64,000 nucleotides of DNA from Mycolicibacterium psychrotolerans (GTDB lineage: Bacteria; Actinomycetota; Actinomycetes; Mycobacteriales; Mycobacteriaceae), in contig NZ_AP022574.1 of assembly GCF_010729305.1 (NCBI RefSeq), positions 3,038,001 to 3,102,000 on the forward strand, read 5' to 3'. Each line of letters opens with the position of its first letter. The stretch's first letter is position 1. The notes below the pieces were generated by a model. The model worked only from the letters and a program-made list of their open reading frames with translations. It made no database searches and was not told the origin of the DNA. The position numbers and the translations under genes are program-made. Of this stretch, positions 45,399 to 53,944 are shown in pieces.

Positions 45399-46364
45399 AT
45401 GACGATCGTCGACGTGGCGCGCCCCGACCGAGAAGACCTTCCACAATTGCAGCGTGACACGCTGTTCGTGACCGACGGCGGACTCGAGACCGAGCTGATC
45501 TTCCACGACGGCCGCGACCTGCCTTGTTTTGCGGCTTTCCCCCTGCTCGACACCTTGGGCGGCCTGGCGCGGCTGCGGCGTTACTACGACGGCTACCTCG
45601 ACATCGCGCGGGCGCACCGGGCCGGCTTCATCGTCGAGACGCCGACGTGGCGCGCCAACCCGGATTGGGCCCGACAGCTCGGTTACTCCGCGCAACGGCT
45701 TGACGAGGTCAACCGGGCCGCGGTGGCACTCGCCCGAGAGGTACGCGCCGTCGCAACAGCCGACGGCCTCACCACCGTGGTGAGCGGGTGCATCGGTCCG
45801 CGCGGCGACGGCTACGACCCGGAAGTCGCGATGAGCGCCGAGGAAGCCCAGTGCTATCACGCGGAACAGATCGGCGCCTTCGCGGACGCCGGAGCCGATC
45901 AGGTCACGGCGATCACGATGACCAACACGGCGGAGGCCATCGGTGTGGTCCGGGCGGCCGTGGGGACAGGGCTGGCAGTGGCGATCTCGTTCACCGTCGA
46001 GACCGACGGCCGCCTGCCGACCGGTCAGCAGCTGAGTCGTGCGATCGAGCAGGTAGACGCTGAGACGAACTCTGCCGCAGCCTATTTCATGGTGAATTGC
46101 GCTCACCCGACACACTTCCGGAGTGCCTTCGACCATGGCGGAGAATGGCGGCACCGGATAGTCGGTGTGCGCGCCAACGCCTCCACGCTCAGCCATGCCG
46201 AGCTCGATGAGGCCACCGCGCTGGACGAGGGAGATCCGGCCGACCTGGGTGCTGCGCACGCGGCGATGCGTGACCGGCTGCCCTCGGTCACCGTGCTCGG
46301 CGGCTGTTGCGGCACCGACGCCCGCCACGTCGCCGCGATCGTGTCGGCGTGGAGCGGAGACTAA
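45399..46364 (+). CDS. Homocysteine S-methyltransferase family protein
   Basis: The 321-residue (beta/alpha)8 enzyme has DGGLETEL at the N-terminus and the zinc cysteines Cys234 (VNCAHP) and Cys303-Cys304 (GGCCGT). It transfers methyl from SMM, SAM or a corrinoid-type donor to homocysteine; MmuM-like members use S-methylmethionine. Coupled to a SAM methyltransferase and a LuxR gene, it could recycle the SAH-derived homocysteine (inference). Not part of the M. tuberculosis order at this site. Confidence 0.88.
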   Translation: MTIVDVARPDREDLPQLQRDTLFVTDGGLETELIFHDGRDLPCFAAFPLLDTLGGLARLRRYYDGYLDIARAHRAGFIVETPTWRANPDWARQLGYSAQRLDEVNRAAVALAREVRAVATADGLTTVVSGCIGPRGDGYDPEVAMSAEEAQCYHAEQIGAFADAGADQVTAITMTNTAEAIGVVRAAVGTGLAVAISFTVETDGRLPTGQQLSRAIEQVDAETNSAAAYFMVNCAHPTHFRSAFDHGGEWRHRIVGVRANASTLSHAELDEATALDEGDPADLGAAHAAMRDRLPSVTVLGGCCGTDARHVAAIVSAWSGD

Positions 46365-46376
46365 GCTCGTCGCTCG

Positions 46377-47201
46377 ATGAGCGCACTCGACGTCTTGGCC
46401 GACTGGCCCGTCCCGACCGTCGCGGCCGCGGTGGTGGGGCCGGCCGGCACGCTGGACAGTCACGGGGATCAGGCACGGCGGTTCCCGCTGGCGTCGGTGA
46501 CCAAGCCGCTCGCCGCGCGGGCGGCGCAGATCGCCGTCGAGGAGGGCGCGGTCGAGTTGGACACCGCGGCGGGACCCCGGGGCGCGACGGTGCGCCATCT
46601 GCTGGCCCACGCCGCGGGATACGACATGAACTCGGCGAAGGTGCTCGCCGCGCCGGGCACCCGGCGTATCTACTCCAATCACGGCTTCGCCGTGCTCGCC
46701 GAGACGCTCGAGCAGGAGGCGTCCATCCCGTTCGCGACCTACCTCGCCGAGTCGGTGTTCGCGCCGCTGGGAATGTCGGACACCACCCTCGAGGGAGGGG
46801 TCGAGGCGGCAGGGTACGGCGCCACGTCGACGGTCGCCGATCTGGTCGCGTTCGCCGGTGACCTGCTGGCACCGTCGCTGGTCTCCGAACAGATGCACGA
46901 CGACGCGACCTCGGTGCAGTTCCCTGGACTGGACGGCGTGCTGCCCGGCTTCGGCCGGCAGCGGCCCAACGACTGGGGCCTGGGCTTCGAGATCCGCGAC
47001 GGCAAGTCACCGCATTGGACTGGCCCGACCAACTCGGCCCGCACCTACGGCCACTTCGGCCAGTCGGGCACCTTCCTGTGGGTGGATCCGGACGCCGGGT
47101 TGGCGCTGGTGGTGCTCACCGACCGGCCGTTCGGTGAGTGGGCGCACGACGTGATGCCGGCCCTGTCTGATGAAGTTCTGAGAGATTATCGGCCGGACTA
47201 G
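46377..47201 (+). CDS. Serine beta-lactamase / penicillin-binding-like hydrolase
   Basis: The 274-residue class C-type fold has Ser40-x-x-Lys43 (SVTK), Tyr99-Ser-Asn101 (YSN) and HFGQSG (His226) in place of the KTG box. No signal peptide is visible. Such proteins include esterases and D-aminopeptidases as well as beta-lactamases. It matches Rv2257c by position. It ends 128 bases before DUF3145. Confidence 0.86.
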   Translation: MSALDVLADWPVPTVAAAVVGPAGTLDSHGDQARRFPLASVTKPLAARAAQIAVEEGAVELDTAAGPRGATVRHLLAHAAGYDMNSAKVLAAPGTRRIYSNHGFAVLAETLEQEASIPFATYLAESVFAPLGMSDTTLEGGVEAAGYGATSTVADLVAFAGDLLAPSLVSEQMHDDATSVQFPGLDGVLPGFGRQRPNDWGLGFEIRDGKSPHWTGPTNSARTYGHFGQSGTFLWVDPDAGLALVVLTDRPFGEWAHDVMPALSDEVLRDYRPD

Positions 47202-47216
47202 CGCAACAGGCGTCTC

Positions 47217-47256
47217 ACGAGGCACAATATCCTCGTAAGTCACTGCTAGCTACAAT
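47217..47256 (+). promoter_or_regulatory. Promoter and inverted repeat before DUF3145 gene
   Basis: ACGAGG (47217-47222) and CCTCGT (47231-47236) form a perfect inverted repeat around CACAATAT. TACAAT (47251-47256) is an excellent -10. The repeat covers the -35 area and would be an operator, or else a terminator for the upstream gene. Confidence 0.5.
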
Positions 47257-47329
47257 TTCATCTGCTGACTCACTCGGAAACACCAGGTCGTTGGGGAAGA
47301 CGTCCCTCGTGGAGCCGAAGGAGCAGGAG

Positions 47330-47842
47330 ATGCGTGCAGCGAACCAATTCGCCGACGCGACGACGGGCGTGGTGTACATCCATGCCTCACCCGCGGCGGT
47401 GTGCCCGCACGTCGAGTGGGCGTTGTCGTCGACCCTCAACGCGAGGGCGAATTTGAAGTGGACGCCGCAACCGGCCATGCCCGGACAGCTGCGTGCGGTC
47501 ACCAACTGGGTCGGCCCTGTCGGCACCGGAGGGCAGCTGGCCAACGCGCTGCGCTCCTGGTCGGTGCTGCGCTTCGAGGTCACCGAGGATCCGAGCCACG
47601 GCGTGGACGGCCACCGATGGTGCCACACCCCGCAACTCGGGCTCTGGAGCGGGGCGATGAGTGCCAACGGCGACGTGATGGTCGGCGAGATGCGGCTGCG
47701 CACGCTGATGGCCTCGGGGGCCGACACCTTGGCCGCCGAACTGGACTCCGTGCTGGGCACCGCGTGGGACGAGGCGCTGGAGGCCTACCGTGACGGCGGC
47801 GTCGGTGCCGAGGTCAGCTGGCTGAGCAGGGGAGTCGGCTAG
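47330..47842 (+). CDS. DUF3145 family protein
   Basis: The 170-residue actinobacteria-specific protein matches DUF3145: GVVYIHASPAAVCPHVEWAL, LKWTPQPA and WSVLRFEVTEDPSHG. ATG 47330 has a GGAG/AGGAG ribosome site immediately upstream; an in-frame start at 47291 lacks one. Function unknown. It is convergent with the lipid-kinase gene (5-base gap). Confidence 0.85.
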   Translation: MRAANQFADATTGVVYIHASPAAVCPHVEWALSSTLNARANLKWTPQPAMPGQLRAVTNWVGPVGTGGQLANALRSWSVLRFEVTEDPSHGVDGHRWCHTPQLGLWSGAMSANGDVMVGEMRLRTLMASGADTLAAELDSVLGTAWDEALEAYRDGGVGAEVSWLSRGVG

Positions 47843-47847
47843 GCAGG

Positions 47848-48747
47848 TTACGGCCGCAACACCCGCAACGCGCGCGGCACCGCCGACACCTCGACCGGGA
47901 GCGGGCAGACGTACTCGCCGTCGGCGTAGGCATTGATCGGGGGCGAGATTCCGGGTGAGTCGACCGTGATGGTGCAAGCCCGCCGCGTGGTCACCTCGTC
48001 GAGATGCACATGGGTGCCCTTGAACACGGTCGGGAAGAGCCGGATCAGCCGGCTGCGTGACGCCGAGGCGACCATCGTGACGTCGAGCAACCCGTCTCTC
48101 GGATCGGCGTCCGGGCAGATCTGCATGCCGCCGCCGTAGCTGCGGGTGTTCCCGAACGCGGCCAGTGTCAGCTCGGTCACCACCTCAGCCCCGTCGAAGG
48201 TCAGCCGAAACGGCAGCAGCCGCAGCTTGGACAGCTCGGCGACCATCGCCACGTTGTAGCGCATGCGGCCGTGCGGCCAGCGCATCCGGTTGGTCCGGTC
48301 GGTGACCAGCGAGTCGAAGCCGGCCGCCATCACCGTCCCGAACCATCGGTCCGTGCCGTCGGCACCCCGGATCCGGCCGAGATCGATCTCGTCGACCACG
48401 CCGTCGACCACGATGTCGGCGGCCGCCTCGGGGTCCTTCTCGGGGATGCCCAGCGCCCGCGCGTGATCGTTGCCGGTACCCGCCGGGATGATGCCGAGCG
48501 GCACCGGCGTTTGCGCGAGCACCTGCAGCGCCAGCGAGATGATCCCGTCCCCGCCGACCACCACCAGCGCGTCCATGCCGCGTTCCAGCGCGCCCTCGAC
48601 CAGCTCGCGGGCATGGGGGGCGTCCCGGCCGGCGAGGGCGACGACGTCGACACCGCGCTCCTGGAACCGGCGGACCGCGCGTTCGGCGGCGTGGGGCGCG
48701 TTGCCGTGCCCGGACGCCGGATTGGTCAGGACGGTGATCCTGTTCAC
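47848..48747 (-). CDS. Diacylglycerol kinase-type lipid kinase
   Basis: The 299-residue member of the DAGK catalytic family has TNPASGHGNA (nucleotide loop), VVGGDGIISLALQ (GGDG motif) and PLGIIPAGTGND. It phosphorylates diacylglycerol or a related lipid. GTG 48747 overlaps the stop of the upstream oxidase (GTGA). It matches M. tuberculosis Rv2252, reported to affect PIM precursor supply. Cytosolic, membrane-associated. Confidence 0.9.
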   Translation of the reverse strand: MNRITVLTNPASGHGNAPHAAERAVRRFQERGVDVVALAGRDAPHARELVEGALERGMDALVVVGGDGIISLALQVLAQTPVPLGIIPAGTGNDHARALGIPEKDPEAAADIVVDGVVDEIDLGRIRGADGTDRWFGTVMAAGFDSLVTDRTNRMRWPHGRMRYNVAMVAELSKLRLLPFRLTFDGAEVVTELTLAAFGNTRSYGGGMQICPDADPRDGLLDVTMVASASRSRLIRLFPTVFKGTHVHLDEVTTRRACTITVDSPGISPPINAYADGEYVCPLPVEVSAVPRALRVLRP

Positions 48748-50360
48748 GGAATCAGCTTGCCCGGGTTGAGGATTCCGGTCGGGTCGAGGGCGGCCTTGAT
48801 CGCGCGCAGCACGGTCACCCCGAGGTCGCCCACCTCGTCGCGCATCCACGGGCGATGATCGGCGCCCACCGCGTGGTGGTGGGTGATGGTGGCGCCCGTG
48901 CGCACCATCGCATCCGACGCCGCGGCTTTGGCGGTGCGCCACTGCTCGATCGGGTTGCCGCGCTGCGCCGCGACGACGGTGAAGTACAGCGACGCCCCGG
49001 TCGGATAGATGTGCGAGATGTGGCACAGCACCAGCGCGGGAGTGCCGGAGTCGGCGAGCGAGCGGGTCAGCGCGTCGGTGACGGCCGCCTTCAGCGCGGG
49101 CACGTTCGACCAGGTGGTCGCGGTTTCGAGGGTCTCGCACAGCGCCCCGGCAGACAGCAGGGCGTCGCGTAGGTACGGCGCGTTGAACCGGCCGTGCTCC
49201 CACGCCCGGGCCGGCGCTTCGCCCAGCGACGTTGCGCCCTTGGCCAGCAACAGATTTCGTGTCTCGGCGTGCCGGCTCGCGACGTGGGCCTCGGTGCCCT
49301 CGAACGCCGTGACGGCCAGGCAGCCGCCGGTGATCTGCTGCTCGCCGATGCTTTCGGTGGTGGCGAGATTGACTCCGGTCTCGGCTTCGTCGGAGAGCCG
49401 GATCACGGTGGGCCCGGAGCCGGTCTGCACCACCGCACGCAGCGCGTCGGCGCCGGTCGCGAAGTCGGGAAACGACCACGCTTCGTAGCGGGTGACCTCG
49501 GGCACGGGATGCACGCGGACCCGCACCCGGGTGATGACGCCGAACGCCCCCTCCGAGCCGATCAGCACCTGGCGCAGATCCGGTCCCGCGGCCGACGCCG
49601 GCGCGCGGCCCAGGTCGAGCACGCCGGCCGGGGTGATCGCCCGTAGCCCGCGGACCATGTCGTCGAACCGGCCGTAGCCCGCCGAGTCCTGACCCGACGA
49701 CCGGGTGGCGGCGAACCCGCCGATGGTGGCGAAGCAGAAGCTCTGCGGGAAGTGGCCGAGTGAGAATCCGCGCTCGGCCAGCAGTTTCTCCGCCTGCGGT
49801 CCGGTCAGGCCGGCACCGAGTTCGGCTTCCCCGGACACATCGTCGAGCGAGTGCAGTCGGTCGAAGCGGCGCAGGTCCAGCGACACCACCGCCTTGAAAT
49901 CGCCCCGCAGCGGGTCGAGGCCGCCGACGACGCTGGTACCGCCGCCGAAGGGCACGATCGCGATGCTGTGGTCTGCGCAGAACCGCAGCAGGGCGGCCAC
50001 GTCGTCGTCATCGCGGGGGACCAGCACGGCGTCCGGGGCGTCCTGCACGCCGAAGTCCTTGCGCCGCAGAAGGTCCAGGGTGGACTTGCCGCCGGCGCGC
50101 AGCAGTCGCCCGCGGTCGTCGACCACCACGTTGTCGGCGCCGACGATCGCGGTCATGGCGTCCAGATCGGCCCGCGACAGCGCCGACGGGCGCACCCGGA
50201 CCTGCTCGAGCGTCGGTTCGGCGACGGCGTCGGCCTCGACGCCCAGTGCCTGGTGGAGCAACGAGCGGATGCCGGGGGACAGCGGGGTGGCTGCATTCGG
50301 GTCTCCCCAGGCGTTCCACGCCATCGGTGGGTCGGACGGGTGGCCATCATGCGCAGACAT
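48744..50360 (-). CDS. FAD-linked oxidase, alkyl-DHAP synthase-like
   Basis: The 538-residue FAD_binding_4 enzyme has GGGTSVVGGL, the flavin loop SGQDSAGYGRFDDMV, and a C-terminal THHHAVGADH. The HHH and tail resemble alkylglycerone-phosphate synthase, which swaps an acyl for an alkyl chain on DHAP in ether-lipid synthesis. D-lactate/glycolate oxidases are the other possibility. ATG 50360 is 17 bases from the divergent TetR start. It is followed by a lipid kinase in the same unit. Confidence 0.85.
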   Translation of the reverse strand: MSAHDGHPSDPPMAWNAWGDPNAATPLSPGIRSLLHQALGVEADAVAEPTLEQVRVRPSALSRADLDAMTAIVGADNVVVDDRGRLLRAGGKSTLDLLRRKDFGVQDAPDAVLVPRDDDDVAALLRFCADHSIAIVPFGGGTSVVGGLDPLRGDFKAVVSLDLRRFDRLHSLDDVSGEAELGAGLTGPQAEKLLAERGFSLGHFPQSFCFATIGGFAATRSSGQDSAGYGRFDDMVRGLRAITPAGVLDLGRAPASAAGPDLRQVLIGSEGAFGVITRVRVRVHPVPEVTRYEAWSFPDFATGADALRAVVQTGSGPTVIRLSDEAETGVNLATTESIGEQQITGGCLAVTAFEGTEAHVASRHAETRNLLLAKGATSLGEAPARAWEHGRFNAPYLRDALLSAGALCETLETATTWSNVPALKAAVTDALTRSLADSGTPALVLCHISHIYPTGASLYFTVVAAQRGNPIEQWRTAKAAASDAMVRTGATITHHHAVGADHRPWMRDEVGDLGVTVLRAIKAALDPTGILNPGKLIP

Positions 50361-50377
50361 GCGTTACAGTATTACAG
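50361..50377. promoter_or_regulatory. 17-bp divergent promoter shared by FAD-oxidase and TetR genes
   Basis: The whole intergenic region is 17 bases. TACAGT (50365-50370) lies 7 nt before the TetR ATG; on the other strand AATACT lies 7 nt before the oxidase ATG. The two -10 hexamers overlap, so both mRNAs would be leaderless and expressed in competition. GTTAC at 50363 and GTAAC at 50391 form a spaced inverted repeat, a possible TetR site. Confidence 0.65.
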
Positions 50378-50956
50378 ATGGTGTCAATCCGTAACCCCGA
50401 TTCGAGCGTCGAACAGCGCATTCTCGACGCGGCGGCGGCGTGCATCCTCGCCTACGGCGTCGAGCGGACGACCATGACGGAGATCGCGCGGCGTGCCCGG
50501 GTCAGCCGGCCGACGATCTACCGCCGTTGGCCCGACATCCGATGGGTGATCGCCGAACTGCTCACCGTGCGGATCGCCGGCGTGCTCGAAGACGTGCCGG
50601 ACCGCGGGCCCGGCCGGGAATCCATGGTCGAGCGCGTGGTCGCGGTCGCCGAACACCTCCGTAACGACGAGATCGTGCAGTCGGTCATCCGCAACGCGCC
50701 GGGCCTCGCGATGGTCTACATCGCCGAACGGCTCGGCACCAGCCAGCAGATCCTCATCGACGCGCTGGCCGACGCGATCACAGCGGGCCAGGAGGAAGGC
50801 AGCATCCGGTCCGGCGATCCGCACGAGATGGGTGCGATGTGCCTGCTCATCACCCAGTCGACCATCCAGTCGGCGCAGATGGTCGAGAAGCTCCTCGACG
50901 CCCGGGCCCTCAACGTCGAACTGGGCCGCGCCCTGAACGGATACCTCGCCCCATGA
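50378..50956 (+). CDS. TetR-family regulator of glycerolipid genes
   Basis: The 192-residue protein has a TetR HTH (about 12-60; ARRARVSRPTIYRRWPD) and a helical effector domain. ATG 50378 has TACAGT 7 nt upstream. Its stop overlaps the glpD start (ATGA), so regulator and dehydrogenase are coupled. It matches Rv2250c. It likely represses both arms of the divergent promoter. Confidence 0.88.
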   Translation: MVSIRNPDSSVEQRILDAAAACILAYGVERTTMTEIARRARVSRPTIYRRWPDIRWVIAELLTVRIAGVLEDVPDRGPGRESMVERVVAVAEHLRNDEIVQSVIRNAPGLAMVYIAERLGTSQQILIDALADAITAGQEEGSIRSGDPHEMGAMCLLITQSTIQSAQMVEKLLDARALNVELGRALNGYLAP

Positions 50957-52491
50957 CCGGCTCGACCGCATTGAACGCTGCGCGCCGCACGCAGGAGCTG
51001 ACCGCCCTGGGCGACGGTGCGCCGCTGGATCTGATCGTCATCGGGGGCGGGATCACCGGCGCCGGGATCGCGCTGGACGCCGCGACGCGTGGGCTGTCGG
51101 TGGCGCTGGTCGAGAAGCACGACCTGGCGTTCGGCACCAGCCGGTGGAGTTCCAAGCTTGTGCACGGCGGGCTGCGCTACCTGGCCAGTGGCAACGTCGG
51201 CATCGCGCGGCGCAGCGCCGTCGAGCGCGGAATCCTGATGACGCGCAACGCGCCGCACCTGGTGCACGCGATGCCCCAGCTGGTTCCGCTGTTGCCCGAG
51301 ATGAACCCCGCGTCGCGTGCGCTGGTCCGGTTCGGGTTCGCCGCCGGCGACGGACTGCGCAAGCTGGCGGGCACGCCGGCCTCGGTGCTGCCCCGGTCGC
51401 GGCGAATCGGGGTGTCCGAGACGGTCCGGCTGGCGCCGACCGTGCGCCGCGACGGCCTCGACGGCGCGCTGCTGGCCTATGACGGACAACTCGTCGACGA
51501 CGCGCGCCTGGTGACCGCGGTGGCCCGAACCGCGGCCCAGCACGGCGCGCGCATCCTGACTCGCGTCGAGGCGGTCGCCGCGTCACGCACGTCGGTGACG
51601 CTGACCGACACCCTGTCCGGGGAGTCGATCGAGGTACGCGCCCGCGCCGTGGTGAACGCGACCGGCGTGTGGGCCGGACAGGTGGACCCGTCCCTGCGGC
51701 TGCGGCCCAGCCGCGGCACCCACCTCGTGTTCGACGCCGCCGCGTTCGGCAATCCCACTGCGGCGCTGACCATCCCGATCCCCGGGGAGATCAACCGGTT
51801 CGTGTTCGCGATGCCCGAGCAGTTGGGCCGGGTGTACCTGGGGCTGACCGACGAGGACGCACCGGGTCCGGTTCCCGACGTGCCGGAACCGACGCCCGGC
51901 GAGATGGCGTTCCTGCTCGACACCGTGAACACCGCGCTCGCGACCGCTCTGGGTTCCTCGGATGTGCTCGGGGCGTACGCCGGTCTGCGGCCGCTGATCG
52001 ACACCGGCGGCGGTCGCACGGCCGACGTGTCGCGGGAGCACGCGGTCACCGAGTCGCCGACCGGGGTGCTGAGCGTTATCGGCGGCAAGCTCACCGAATA
52101 CCGCTACATGGCCGAAGATGTGGTCGACCGGGCCGTCGCGGTGCGGGGTCTGTCGGCCCAGCCGTGCCGGACGCGCAACATGCCGCTCGTCGGTGCTCCG
52201 GCGAATCCCGTTGCCGCGCAACAGTCGTCGACGGACCTGCCCGGCTCGCTGGTCGAGCGCTACGGCGCCGAGGCGCCCAATGTGATCGCACGCGCCTCCT
52301 GCCCGCGGCCCGTCGACCCCGTCGCTGACGGCATCGACGTCACCCGGGCGGAATTCGAGTACGCGGTGACCCACGAGGGCGCGCTGACCGTCGACGACAT
52401 CCTCGATAGGCGCACGCGCATCGGCCTGATCGCCGCCGACCGCGAGCGCGCACTGCCCGCCGCGGAAGAGATGCTGGCCACCGCGGAATAG
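50953..52491 (+). CDS. glpD: FAD-dependent glycerol-3-phosphate dehydrogenase
   Basis: The 512-residue enzyme oxidises sn-glycerol-3-phosphate to DHAP and passes electrons to quinone at the membrane. The dinucleotide motif IVIGGGITGAGIALDAA is followed by GTSRWSSKLVHGGLRYL, diagnostic of GlpD. Length and the TetR neighbour match M. tuberculosis GlpD1 (Rv2249c). It is translationally coupled to TetR and convergent with accD6 (7-base gap). Confidence 0.93.
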   Translation: MTGSTALNAARRTQELTALGDGAPLDLIVIGGGITGAGIALDAATRGLSVALVEKHDLAFGTSRWSSKLVHGGLRYLASGNVGIARRSAVERGILMTRNAPHLVHAMPQLVPLLPEMNPASRALVRFGFAAGDGLRKLAGTPASVLPRSRRIGVSETVRLAPTVRRDGLDGALLAYDGQLVDDARLVTAVARTAAQHGARILTRVEAVAASRTSVTLTDTLSGESIEVRARAVVNATGVWAGQVDPSLRLRPSRGTHLVFDAAAFGNPTAALTIPIPGEINRFVFAMPEQLGRVYLGLTDEDAPGPVPDVPEPTPGEMAFLLDTVNTALATALGSSDVLGAYAGLRPLIDTGGGRTADVSREHAVTESPTGVLSVIGGKLTEYRYMAEDVVDRAVAVRGLSAQPCRTRNMPLVGAPANPVAAQQSSTDLPGSLVERYGAEAPNVIARASCPRPVDPVADGIDVTRAEFEYAVTHEGALTVDDILDRRTRIGLIAADRERALPAAEEMLATAE

Positions 52492-52498
52492 GCGCGGG

Positions 52499-53929
52499 TT
52501 ACAGCGGGATGTTCTTGTGGCGGCCGCGGCGTGCCGGGGCCTCGGCCAGCGCCTGCGTCAGCCTCGAGCGGGTGTGGGCGGGGTCGATCTTCTCGTCCAC
52601 CACGCCGATCTCGATCGCGGAATCCACACCGCCGGCGATCTTCTCGTGCTCGATGGCCAGCGCCTCGTGCAGCGACTCGCGCTCCTCGGGCGCGGCGGCG
52701 GCCAGCTTCTTCTTGTGCAGGATGCCGACGGCGGCCTTCGCGCCCATCACGGCGACCTCGGCCTCGGGCCACGCGAACACCTTGGTGGCGTTCAGCGATC
52801 GCGAGTTCATCGCGATGTAGGCGCCGCCGTAGATCTTGCGGGTCACCAGCGTGACGCGGGGCACCGACGACTCGCCGAAGGCGTGCAGCAGCTTGGCGCC
52901 GCGACGGACCACGCCGCCCCACTCCTGATCCACACCGGGCAGGTAGCCCGGCACGTCGACGACCACGACCAGCGGGATGCCGAAGGCGTCACACAGGCGC
53001 ACGAAACGCGCCGACTTCTCGGCACTTTCGGAGTTCAGACAGCCGCCCAGGCGCAGCGGGTTGTTGGCGATCACGCCGACGGTGCGCCCGGCCAGCCGGC
53101 CCAGGCCGACCACGATCGACGGCGCCCAACGCGACTGGAACTCCTCGAACGGCACGCCCTCGTCCAACAGAGCCTCGACCAGCGGGTGCACGTCGTAGGC
53201 ACGCCGCGCCGACTCGGGCAGCAGCGCCTTGAGGTCGGTGTCGCCGGCCTCGGCCTTGGTGCGGTCGAAATGCCCCTGCTGGCAGAACAATCCGACCAGA
53301 CGGCGACCGCGCTCGTAAGCATCGAGCTCGTCGTCGGCGACGATGTGGCACACGCCGGACTTCTTGTGGTGCGCCTCGGGGCCGCCGAGGGAGACCATGT
53401 CGACGTCTTCGCCGGTGACACTGCGCACGACGTCGGGTCCGGTGACGAACACCTTGCTGTCCGGGGCCATCACGATCACGTCGGTGAGCGCGGGGCCGTA
53501 GGCGGCGCCGCCGGCCGCGAAGCCGACCACCACCGAGATCTGCGGGATGTAGCCCGACGCGCGGATCATCGCCTCGAACACCAGCCCGACCGCGTGCAGC
53601 GCCTTGACGCCCTCGGCCAGCCGGGCGCCTCCTGAGTGCCAGATGCCGACGATGGGGCTCTGCTCGTCGATCGCGACGTCATAGGCGTTGACGATGTGCG
53701 CGCAACCCTCCACGCCCATCGCGCCGCCCATGACGGTTCCGTCGGTGCAGAACGCGATCGTCCGCACGCCGTTGACGGTGCCAGCGGCGGCGAGCACCCC
53801 CGACTTGTCGCGCTCGTGCAGCAGCTCGACGCTGCCGTCGTCGAAGAAGGTCGACAGCCGCAGCAGCGGATCGCGCGGGTCGAGGGAGTCGTCAACTGCT
53901 TCGGGGAGGCGGTTTTCGATGGTCGTCAT
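52499..53929 (-). CDS. accD6: Acyl-CoA carboxylase beta subunit AccD6
   Basis: The 476-residue carboxyltransferase makes malonyl-CoA for FAS. N- and C-terminal crotonase-like lobes are present (e.g. GGARLAEGVKALH; NPLRLGGCLNSESAEK; the oxyanion GG pairs). It works with AccA3. Its place directly after kasB (15-base gap) identifies AccD6. GGAGA precedes ATG 53929. The biotin is carried in trans. Confidence 0.95.
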   Translation of the reverse strand: MTTIENRLPEAVDDSLDPRDPLLRLSTFFDDGSVELLHERDKSGVLAAAGTVNGVRTIAFCTDGTVMGGAMGVEGCAHIVNAYDVAIDEQSPIVGIWHSGGARLAEGVKALHAVGLVFEAMIRASGYIPQISVVVGFAAGGAAYGPALTDVIVMAPDSKVFVTGPDVVRSVTGEDVDMVSLGGPEAHHKKSGVCHIVADDELDAYERGRRLVGLFCQQGHFDRTKAEAGDTDLKALLPESARRAYDVHPLVEALLDEGVPFEEFQSRWAPSIVVGLGRLAGRTVGVIANNPLRLGGCLNSESAEKSARFVRLCDAFGIPLVVVVDVPGYLPGVDQEWGGVVRRGAKLLHAFGESSVPRVTLVTRKIYGGAYIAMNSRSLNATKVFAWPEAEVAVMGAKAAVGILHKKKLAAAAPEERESLHEALAIEHEKIAGGVDSAIEIGVVDEKIDPAHTRSRLTQALAEAPARRGRHKNIPL

Positions 53930-53944
53930 ATGTTCTCCTGCTTG

